DNA of 11,222 nucleotides from Thermoplasmata archaeon M9B2D (GTDB taxonomy: Archaea; Thermoplasmatota; E2; DHVEG-1): the NCBI GenBank assembly GCA_002900555.1, contig MUGD01000060.1:1-11222 (forward strand). Direction: 5' to 3'. Under the pieces are notes generated by a model that saw only the letters and a program-made list of their open reading frames with translations, was not told the origin of the DNA and made no database searches. Position numbers and translations under genes: made by a program. How positions within the stretch are numbered: position 1 is the first letter of the stretch; each line of letters starts with the position of its first letter. Below are positions 1 to 5,716 of this stretch, piece by piece.

Positions 1-167
1 AGTGCGGTAGCTGGAGCAGATTGTTCATTGAAGATGCCATAGAATACAATGAGTAGAAGGGGCGTGTTTAGTGTTCCGCCTCCGATACCGATCATAGATG
101 AGAGTGTTCCTACACCTATCGCAAACATCACAACGAATAGAATATCCAGCAGCACTAATTCCTGCAA
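1..167 (-). CDS. TauE/SafE-family sulfite/anion permease, N-terminal part
   Basis: This is a partial gene running off the left edge; about 55 N-terminal residues are visible. It begins LQELVLLDILFVVMFAIGVG (TTG start) and continues into a glycine-rich GIGGGTLNTPLL segment. That is the hallmark of the first repeat of the TauE/SafE (formerly DUF81) permeases, where a membrane helix is followed by G-x-G-G-G and then a proline. The family consists of membrane proteins with about eight helices that export or import sulfite, sulfoacetate or other small organic anions; the substrate cannot be told from this fragment. I chose TTG at 167 because an in-frame TGA lies upstream, an SD-like AAGGTG sits about 5 nt ahead, and it keeps the first helix whole. 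GTG codons slightly downstream are alternatives. The gene lies 72 nt behind the winged-helix membrane protein on the same strand, so co-transcription is possible. Family call fairly sure, substrate unknown. Confidence 0.8.
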   Translation of the reverse strand, partial: MQELVLLDILFVVMFAIGVGTLSSMIGIGGGTLNTPLLLIVFYGIFNEQSAPATA

Positions 168-208
168 ATTGACACCTTCTGTGTTCCGCGATTGTCAAAG
201 CCCAGTAC

Positions 209-229
209 TTAAGAAGTTGGATATTGCAT
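209..229 (-). other. Six-codon mini-ORF with perfect SD, possible leader peptide
   Basis: On the minus strand a perfect AGGAGG (plus-strand 235-240) touches the TGA stop of the winged-helix membrane gene. Five nt later an ATG opens a six-codon frame reading MQYPTS, then TAA. The TauE-like gene starts 41 nt after that stop in a different frame. The SD is far stronger than most others in the window, so ribosomes arriving from the upstream gene would be expected to re-initiate here. It may be a leader peptide or coupling element, or the remnant of an older start inactivated by a frameshift. No function is known; the evidence is the SD, start and spacing only. Confidence 0.3.
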
Positions 230-239
230 AGTTTCCTCC

Positions 240-671
240 TCAATCAGGAGTTCCTCTTCTAGTAATCCAATAGAGCCCAATAAAGAATACGAGAAGACCA
301 AGTAGTATCAAAATAGCAGCGAAATTCTGTTCTTGAATATCCTGAGCAAATGCATTGACTATCAGACCCCCTGCAAGAACAAGGAATCCGATTAAGGTCA
401 CTATTTTGCCAAGCCGTGTGTTGTAAGTTAAGAAACTCGGGAGTTCGTCTTCTCTCGAAATAACAGGGGCAATTGATACCTTCACACTACTCTTAAAGAA
501 ACGAGAAGAATCGTCTGTCAGAGAACCTTCAAGTTCACCCATTGATAATAGCTCGTTGATCAAAACAATAACATCTTCTGTATTAATGCTAAGTCGCTCA
601 CTCAGGGTTACAATGGCACTGATATTCTGTTCTGAAATAAGTTTGACAAGTTCTGATTTCTTATCCTCCAA
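240..671 (-). CDS. Winged-helix (DDRGK/PCI-like) two-helix membrane protein
   Basis: A 143-residue protein with an N-terminal winged-helix-like domain (about residues 5-62) and two membrane segments (about 88-108 and 116-136), ending in a short basic tail (TRRGTPD). The first domain reads as helix, helix, then a recognition-like stretch NTEDVIVLINELLSMGELEG, then an acidic turn DDSSRFF. This pattern (T-x-D-x-I-x-x-I-x-x-L-L-x-x-G, then DD and F) resembles the winged helix of eukaryotic DDRGK1/UFL1 and PCI-domain proteins, where it mediates protein contacts rather than DNA binding. That resemblance is from memory and has not been tested by a search. The start is TTG at 671: the nearest in-frame upstream codons lead to a TGA, and GAGGT lies 7 nt ahead. 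It may share a transcript with the TauE-like gene. A membrane-tethered transcription regulator is the alternative reading. Confidence 0.75.
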   Translation of the reverse strand: MEDKKSELVKLISEQNISAIVTLSERLSINTEDVIVLINELLSMGELEGSLTDDSSRFFKSSVKVSIAPVISREDELPSFLTYNTRLGKIVTLIGFLVLAGGLIVNAFAQDIQEQNFAAILILLGLLVFFIGLYWITRRGTPD

Positions 672-812
672 TTTGTGAACCTCTATGAGTCAATGTCTGT
701 ATTGGATTATGTAGTGAATCCTTGAGTGCTTATCTACTCTAAAATAATGCCCATTAGCGTATCAATATCTGCTTTTCCGTATAAGTTGCCATTTTCCGCT
801 TGAACCAAACTC

Positions 813-822
813 CTTATACATA
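813..822 (+). promoter_or_regulatory. TATA-like box for the soluble methyltransferase gene
   Basis: CTTATACATA lies about 32 nt ahead of the ATG at 850. Archaeal transcription usually begins about 26 nt after the box centre, which would give a leader of roughly 6-8 nt carrying the GTGAGG SD at 840-845. The rest of the gap from 672 shows no other gene or RNA. Confidence 0.45.
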
Positions 823-849
823 GCTTTGTTTGCTGCGCCGTGAGGCTAA

Positions 850-1509
850 ATGACAATAAGCGGCAATATTAACGTGGCAACACCAAAGAAATGGATGGAT
901 GCTTGGGATAAGATTTACAGTCAGATGCTTTCAGCAACTGATGATGAATTAGCTCGTATCGATGTTGGGCATCGCACTCAACAATTAGAACACGCATTGG
1001 CAATTACCAAGACTAATACAAATGGTCTGAAAGTTCTAGAGCTTGGAAGCGGCGATGGGAATATAGCCTGTTACCTTGCTCGACTTGGGTGTCAAGTCAT
1101 TGGAATCGATGCTCTCGCAAGTGCTATTGCCGTCGCTCAAAGAAAAGCTAAGATTCTTGGTCTCACAGATAATGTTGAGTTTCGGTTGGATGACATCGAT
1201 GGTTGGCCAATTCATCAGGATGCATACGATGTTGTAATTGCGATTCAATGTCTTCAGTACCTCTTTGATAGAGCAATTAGCAGATTGAGAGATGCAATAG
1301 CTGCTGTAAAGCCTGGCGGATTCTTTGTTTATAGCGGAAATATTCCCCCTCATCATGAAACCGACCCCCCTATCCGATTCATTACTGAGTATGAATTACG
1401 GAGTGAGCTTGAAGGCTGGACGCTACACGCCTTTGGTACAGAAGAGCGAATTGTAAATCCCAATGACCTTAGAGGATACGTTTGGGTTGTCGCAAGGAAA
1501 CCATTGTGA
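850..1509 (+). CDS. Class I SAM-dependent methyltransferase (soluble)
   Basis: A 219-residue Rossmann-fold methyltransferase with no membrane segment. Motif I is VLELGSGDGN at residues 62-71 and binds S-adenosylmethionine. Asp87 in IGID at the end of strand 2 is the expected ribose-binding acid, LDDID at 113-117 fits the adenine-contacting region, and YDVVIAIQCLQYL at 126-138 is motif IV. The KPGG turn before strand 5 is also present. A small-molecule methyltransferase of the Methyltransf_11/25 or TehB-like type fits best; the acceptor cannot be deduced. The first 58 residues form a helical cap. ATG at 850 is supported by GTGAGG 4 nt upstream and a TATA-like box near 813. It converges on the PadR-type gene with only 10 nt between stop codons. 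Confidence 0.88.
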   Translation: MTISGNINVATPKKWMDAWDKIYSQMLSATDDELARIDVGHRTQQLEHALAITKTNTNGLKVLELGSGDGNIACYLARLGCQVIGIDALASAIAVAQRKAKILGLTDNVEFRLDDIDGWPIHQDAYDVVIAIQCLQYLFDRAISRLRDAIAAVKPGGFFVYSGNIPPHHETDPPIRFITEYELRSELEGWTLHAFGTEERIVNPNDLRGYVWVVARKPL

Positions 1510-1519
1510 TTTGCGGCAA

Positions 1520-2368
1520 TTACGTTTTAATGCCCCAGAATACAACATGTCCCGGATCAGTTTCATATGCTCCATTTTGAGAGAAGTTATCAGCTAGAAG
1601 GTCTTGGAGAATATTCCCTTCCACAACACCCAATTCAGGGAATTGCTCAGATGCAGTTTTTCTAATGAAATTATCAAGTCTCGGACTTTTGGACTCATTA
1701 AAGAACACAAAGGGGACCGTTATCCTTAGCATTCCATTTCTTTCTAGTATCCTTTTACTCTCGTAGATTGCGGATTCAAGTTCGTCAGGATATGGAATCC
1801 CTCGAAGACGTATCTCTGTTATTGACTTGTTCTGCGTTTCTATTGAGTGGATGCTTTCCCCCAGATGCAAGTATTCAATTCCCGTCTTACTCAGGATATC
1901 ATCAGAACCAACGATAGCAATTGAAACACTATCATGTGAAGCCAACACTTCTCTGATACCATGCAGATCTTCAACAGTCAGATTTGGAAAGGCCGCAAAT
2001 AGAATATATCCTCTAGGTTGAGGTCTCTCTGGTTCTTTTCCAAGTTTGTATAAAGTGCCAGAGTTCTCACGTCTGTATGCGAAGTAGAAATGAAGAATAG
2101 TCTCAATTGCATCGCGAAGGCTTTCATTCAAGTATTCCGGGGCTCTTGGTCCAAGTTCATACATTCTTCTATAAGGTCCAAGAGGACCTGGTTGAAGTGC
2201 ACTAACTACAAGTTGGTCATCTTCCATCGCCTTGAGCAATTTGGGCAGTCGTGTTCTTCCAGGGTCTGATATATCTGCTATGGAATATTGAATGTCATAT
2301 ATTGAGGAGGGATGTTGGTCTATAGTGAGTAGTATTTTTCTCATAATATCTGACCGGGGCGTTTTCAC
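1520..2368 (-). CDS. PadR-like winged-helix regulator fused to a methyltransferase-like domain
   Basis: A 282-residue two-part protein. Residues 1-80 look like a PadR-type DNA-binding winged helix: LPKLLKAMEDDQLVV, then a wing leading to YRRMYELGPRAPEYL, matching the family's L-x-x-L-E-x-x-x-L-V...R-x-Y-x-L-T-x-x-G pattern. Residues 81-105 form a probable dimerisation helix. Residues 118-282 resemble the later strands of a class I methyltransferase: a long helix ELESAIYESKRILERNGMLRITVPF (about 196-220) matches the post-motif-IV helix and strand 5, and the end GHVVFWGIKT (273-282) resembles a last strand. The glycine-rich SAM loop is missing; the expected place reads YILFAAFPNL. It is therefore probably a sensor or scaffold rather than an enzyme. 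The start is GTG at 2368, chosen because GGTGAG lies about 4 nt ahead; ATG at 2344 lacks an SD. Confidence 0.72.
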   Translation of the reverse strand: MKTPRSDIMRKILLTIDQHPSSIYDIQYSIADISDPGRTRLPKLLKAMEDDQLVVSALQPGPLGPYRRMYELGPRAPEYLNESLRDAIETILHFYFAYRRENSGTLYKLGKEPERPQPRGYILFAAFPNLTVEDLHGIREVLASHDSVSIAIVGSDDILSKTGIEYLHLGESIHSIETQNKSITEIRLRGIPYPDELESAIYESKRILERNGMLRITVPFVFFNESKSPRLDNFIRKTASEQFPELGVVEGNILQDLLADNFSQNGAYETDPGHVVFWGIKT

Positions 2369-2405
2369 TATCTCACCTACTGTGCAAATTGTAATGAAAA
2401 ATCTC

Positions 2406-2414
2406 CTTAATACT
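2406..2414 (-). promoter_or_regulatory. TATA-like box for the PadR-type gene
   Basis: On the minus strand GTATTAAGG lies about 42 nt before the GTG at 2368. It would start a transcript near 2384 with a leader of about 16 nt that includes the GGTGAG SD. The 194-nt gap up to corA also holds the corA promoter, so the two genes diverge from one control region. Confidence 0.35.
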
Positions 2415-2524
2415 CAAACGTTCAACGCCAGCGTATGCAAGTTGATGAATCGAATTGACCAAGCAACTGAATTCAGTATCGAGTGTATTATCAATTCTGT
2501 TGACCTTGTTTGTAATCCTCACTT

Positions 2525-2534
2525 TCTAATAATA
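2525..2534 (+). promoter_or_regulatory. TATA-like box for corA
   Basis: TCTAATAATA is centred about 33 nt ahead of the ATG at 2563. This predicts a transcript start near 2556 and a leader of about 7 nt, which would leave out the upstream TTG at 2548. Confidence 0.4.
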
Positions 2535-2562
2535 ATTCAGCCTTGCTTTGGTTGTGGACAGA

Positions 2563-3624
2563 ATGAGTCAGGATGATTTCGGTGAGAAAGTTGGTCTTCC
2601 CCCAGGTACGGTAATTCATACAGGCAAAGAGCGAACAGAGAAGGTCACAATTTGTATCATGGAGTTTTCCGATGGGCAGCTACGTGAATATGAAGCTGAT
2701 TCTATAGATGATTGTAGTCCCCCCATTAACGACAAGATAACAAAATGGGTGCACGTGAATGGTGTGCATGATGTAGAGATTGTCAAGACAATTTGTGATT
2801 TCTATAATGTTCACCCTCTTATAATAGAAGATATCCCCAGCGTGGGACAACGTCCAAAGCTTGAAGAAATAATATCAGGAGTGTATATCGTTCTAAGGAG
2901 CTATGATATTGATGAACAGACCAACGATATTACTTCTGAACAAGTATCAATCGTCTTCGGAAGTAATTTCATTCTCTCTTTTCAAGAATCTCCAACAGAT
3001 ATCTTTGATAGTATCAGGCAACGCGCCCGAACCACTGGGAGTAGGATACGATTAGCTGGTTCTGACTATCTTGTCTACAGCCTCCTGGATTTAATGGTTG
3101 ACAAATATTTTGTCGTTCTTGAGCAGGTTGGAGATATCATCGAAGATTTAGAAGATGATTTGATTGAAGATGCCACAGTTGACATGCTAAACAGAATCTA
3201 TTCGCTCAAGAGAAGTCTCTTGGCATTTCGTCGAGACATTTGGCCGCTGCGACAGGTTGTATTGAGACTCCAGCGAGACATTCCACTTCATATGAAAGCA
3301 GATAATCTCGTTTACCTAAGTGATTTGTATGACCATGTGATACGTGCGACTGATCATGTTGAAACCTATCGTGAATCCATCACTGGTATGCTTGACATCT
3401 ATCTTTCAAGAGTGAGTAACAAAATGAACGAGGTTATGAAAGTGTTGACTGTCATTTCAACAATATTCATTCCCCTCACTCTCATGGCTTCGATTTATGG
3501 AATGAACTGGCCTTGGATGCCAGAATTCTTGGTCACTGAGTATGGCTATCCAATCTTCTTGTTTTTTATGATAGCTATTGCTGTCATCCTGTTTGCCTAC
3601 TTTAGGAGAATCGATTGGATATAA
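2563..3624 (+). CDS. corA: CorA magnesium/cobalt channel
   Basis: A 353-residue CorA-type divalent cation channel, which as a pentamer admits Mg2+ (and Co2+/Ni2+) across the cell membrane. The signature YGMN lies at about residues 312-315, at the end of the first membrane helix (VLTVISTIFIPLTLMASIYG). It is followed by an acidic-aromatic loop, WPWMPEF, and a second helix near 327-348 ending in basic YFRRIDW. The long cytoplasmic part carries the familiar PLIIEDI, QRPK and SNKMNEVMKVLT stretches. From memory it follows the Thermotoga maritima CorA layout closely, including GLPPGT beginning at residue 11. That alignment is why ATG 2563 is preferred to TTG 2548, which adds five residues. It converges on the EamA permease with an 84-nt gap. 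CorA activity is normally set by intracellular Mg2+ binding. Confidence 0.96.
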   Translation: MSQDDFGEKVGLPPGTVIHTGKERTEKVTICIMEFSDGQLREYEADSIDDCSPPINDKITKWVHVNGVHDVEIVKTICDFYNVHPLIIEDIPSVGQRPKLEEIISGVYIVLRSYDIDEQTNDITSEQVSIVFGSNFILSFQESPTDIFDSIRQRARTTGSRIRLAGSDYLVYSLLDLMVDKYFVVLEQVGDIIEDLEDDLIEDATVDMLNRIYSLKRSLLAFRRDIWPLRQVVLRLQRDIPLHMKADNLVYLSDLYDHVIRATDHVETYRESITGMLDIYLSRVSNKMNEVMKVLTVISTIFIPLTLMASIYGMNWPWMPEFLVTEYGYPIFLFFMIAIAVILFAYFRRIDWI

Positions 3625-3708
3625 TTTGATAAATAACCCAATCGAAGTTTGCTCAATGTTGGTATAAGCAAAATCTCTGCAAGAAGAGCACTATAAGAAA
3701 AGATAGAA

Positions 3709-4611
3709 TTAGATTGCCAATATTACTAGCATCACCCCAATCACAGTAAGCGAAGCTCCAAGGATTGATCGAAGATTGAATTTCTCCTTAAGAAAGATGA
3801 CTGAGATAGGCACCGCGAAGAGAGGTGATGTGGACCCAAGCAAAGCTGAAATTGGTGCTCCTATGAATTTGACTGTGTATGTATACAGAAGAGAGCCTAG
3901 CGTCATTCCAAAAAAACCCGCGGCAATCACAATCTTTGTTGCTCTCCTTGTTGGTAGATGCATTCCAAGTTTGGCTGACCCAATGAATATTGGCACAAAT
4001 ATCATACCTCCGAACAGCATTCTTGCAAAATTCGCATCAATAGGATCAATATCTGTCACTCCAATCTGAAGAAGCACAGTCCCAAAAGCCCAGCAGAGTG
4101 CTGCAAGAAAAGCAAAACCTATGCCTAAGACATCGAATTGCTTTATGCCCTCACGTTTATTCTTTTTAGCTTGTTCTCTTGAGATGAGTGTTACACCGAT
4201 AACAGCTACTATGATTCCGATGAACCGACTGATGATGATTGTTTCATTCACCAGGAATATTGCTACAATGTAAGTCAGAATTGGATAGATATTAGCAATT
4301 GGGAAGGCGTGAGAAACACCAATTCTCTCTTGGCTCGTAAGATACACTAGGTCTCCAACAACCAATCCAATAGAGACCGATGCGATCAGGTAGATTAGGT
4401 TCTCAAAGGGGACATTGAATGGTGTTGCTCTGAAAGGTAGAATAACAATCAGAGACATAAATGCCATTGCTCCCCACATCTTCAATGCGTTAATTGCTAG
4501 CGGTGTTGCTTCTTTACTCTGGGATTTGTAGATATTAGTTGACAATGCCCAGAGAAAGGACGTGAACAGACCAATTAGACTTCCAATGATTATTTCTGGT
4601 GTTAGCTGCAT
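3709..4611 (-). CDS. EamA/DMT-superfamily permease
   Basis: A 300-residue inner-membrane permease of the drug/metabolite transporter superfamily with two tandem EamA repeats (about residues 10-145 and 163-298), five helices each. Each repeat ends with the familiar pattern of a proline-containing helix, an acid and then glycine-rich last helices: FPIANIYPILTYIVAIFLVNE with RFIGIIVAVIGVTL, and SPLFAVPISVIFLKEK with LGASLTVIGVMLV. Members export or import amino acids, nucleosides, sugars or other metabolites; the substrate is unknown. I placed the start at ATG 4611 rather than at the far upstream end of the open frame. The 86 extra residues there are basic, not membrane-like, and run across the promoter and beginning of the divergent gene. 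A TATA-like box about 22 nt ahead suggests a leaderless transcript. Confidence 0.9.
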   Translation of the reverse strand: MQLTPEIIIGSLIGLFTSFLWALSTNIYKSQSKEATPLAINALKMWGAMAFMSLIVILPFRATPFNVPFENLIYLIASVSIGLVVGDLVYLTSQERIGVSHAFPIANIYPILTYIVAIFLVNETIIISRFIGIIVAVIGVTLISREQAKKNKREGIKQFDVLGIGFAFLAALCWAFGTVLLQIGVTDIDPIDANFARMLFGGMIFVPIFIGSAKLGMHLPTRRATKIVIAAGFFGMTLGSLLYTYTVKFIGAPISALLGSTSPLFAVPISVIFLKEKFNLRSILGASLTVIGVMLVILAI

Positions 4612-4628
4612 GTAAATGTCCAAGGTGC

Positions 4629-4637
4629 GATTATAAC
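4629..4637 (-). promoter_or_regulatory. TATA-like box for the EamA permease
   Basis: The minus strand reads GTTATAATC about 22 nt before the ATG at 4611. Initiation would fall at or next to the start codon. Little SD signal is visible, which fits a leaderless mRNA. Confidence 0.45.
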
Positions 4638-4783
4638 AGGTCTTATTGAAGCTATTCCATCGGACATTGTTCAAATTCCTAAAGATGGCTTCATCAATTC
4701 CAGCCAATTCAAAGAGTATGCTTGAGATACAACGTTTCCATCTCTGAGCTAACCAAAGCCTCAAAACACATATGACACGAGTC

Positions 4784-4793
4784 CTTAAGTTTA
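4784..4793 (+). promoter_or_regulatory. TATA-like box for the four-helix membrane protein
   Basis: CTTAAGTTTA is centred about 26 nt before the ATG at 4814, so initiation would fall at the start codon. With the opposite-strand box near 4633 it makes 4612-4813 a divergent promoter region. I see no gene or stable RNA in it. Confidence 0.4.
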
Positions 4794-4813
4794 TGATCAG
4801 AAAAGTGATAGTA

Positions 4814-5551
4814 ATGTCAAATAGAATCACAGAGCTTGAAAGAATTCGGGATCTTGTAAAGAAAAGCACGAGTGACGTACCAAAAGAAACAAGGAAGGAG
4901 TTTTGGAAGCTCGTACGTCAGATTAAACGTGAAGTAAAACCAGACCAAGAAGAAGTTGCAATTGCCGCAGAGACTAGAGACATTCTTTTCCTGCTAGACA
5001 GAGGAAAGGTATATCCTATTGCCCCATTTCTTGGACTAGAGATTATAGGCGGACTTCTGGCATTCCTAGTTTTTCTCTATGGAATGACTACTCCTGTTAA
5101 TTGGATGGCAGTCACTACTTGGACGCTTACTGAAATCTTTGCAGTTGTGATTAGATTTCTCGGATTATTCTTTGTTGTTGCTCTATTCTATCCATGTGGA
5201 CGGTTTATTGCTAGCAAGCTATTTGGCATACGACTCGATGCATGGTGCTTTGATGAATACAAGGAACCTACACTCAAGATTGATTATGTGACATTTCTTC
5301 TAGCACCTCCCAACAGAAGAAAGTGGTTCTTCTTCATCTCTGGTTTGTGGACTCTTATTCTATCGATGTTTGCAGGTTTCGTAGGATTCATTCTTGGTGG
5401 CGACATTCTGGGATTTGCATTCAGCCTTTTCCTCATTCTATTCTATGTTTATGTGATAGGGACTGGAACAACATCCCATGGACGTGGGGAGATGGCGCAT
5501 TATAACAGGGAGAAGAAGATTGAGAAGAGTTGGAGAATGAAGCTAGTCTGA
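4814..5551 (+). CDS. Four-helix membrane protein, possibly degenerate M50-like fold
   Basis: A 245-residue protein I do not recognise firmly. Residues 1-60 are charged and helical (SNRITELERIRDLVKK), likely cytoplasmic and perhaps coiled. Four membrane segments follow, at about 72-90, 104-126, 172-193 and 196-216, then a basic tail containing HGRGEMAHYNREKK. The stretch YPCGRFIASKLFGIRLD (126-142) lines up by eye with the zinc-site helix of site-2 proteases (HExxH followed by A-x-x-L-F-G-I-R), and APPNRRKWFFFISG (164-177) resembles the loop before their next helix. The metal-binding His and Glu are absent, so an active protease is unlikely. ATG 4814 is preferred to the in-frame ATG 4772 because of the AGTGAT SD-like bases and the promoter spacing. 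It diverges from the EamA permease and precedes the MFS gene by 165 nt. Confidence 0.7.
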   Translation: MSNRITELERIRDLVKKSTSDVPKETRKEFWKLVRQIKREVKPDQEEVAIAAETRDILFLLDRGKVYPIAPFLGLEIIGGLLAFLVFLYGMTTPVNWMAVTTWTLTEIFAVVIRFLGLFFVVALFYPCGRFIASKLFGIRLDAWCFDEYKEPTLKIDYVTFLLAPPNRRKWFFFISGLWTLILSMFAGFVGFILGGDILGFAFSLFLILFYVYVIGTGTTSHGRGEMAHYNREKKIEKSWRMKLV

Positions 5552-5662
5552 CATGTACTCATTCGCTACTATCTCAGAATATACGTCAAACCACAAGAAA
5601 ACACATCGTTGTCTAGTCACATAATGGGACCTCGATATGAGTCCCCTGCTAGTGGCTCCTCA

Positions 5663-5698
5663 TTATATAGTGTATATTCTTGAAGATGTGTAGTATAT
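5663..5698 (+). promoter_or_regulatory. Promoter region of the MFS gene, two TATA-like boxes
   Basis: ATTATATAG (5663-5671) and TAGTATAT (5691-5698) both precede the ATG at 5717. The first would give a leader of about 24 nt that includes GGAG at 5702; the second an almost leaderless mRNA. Sequence alone cannot decide between them. Confidence 0.35.
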
Positions 5699-5716
5699 CC
5701 CGGAGCCCTGCAATAA

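Noticed and set aside
49..231. Plus-strand 60-codon open frame
   Set aside because: Antisense to the TauE-like gene; composition is Ser/Thr/Pro/Ile-rich with no motif, as expected of an antisense shadow.
25..243. Minus-strand frame encoding a cysteine-rich stretch (RCDVCDRC) resembling a zinc finger
   Set aside because: It overlaps the TauE-like N-terminus in another frame on the same strand; the glycine-rich permease motif in the other frame is far more convincing.
2548..2562. TTG start adding five residues to CorA
   Set aside because: The predicted transcript start lies after this TTG, and the ATG start matches the N-terminal spacing that I recall for Thermotoga CorA.
4612..4869. N-terminal extension of the EamA permease by 86 codons
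   Set aside because: The extra residues are basic and unlike the family N-terminus, they cross the divergent promoter and the first codons of the opposite gene, and a TATA-like box lies inside them.
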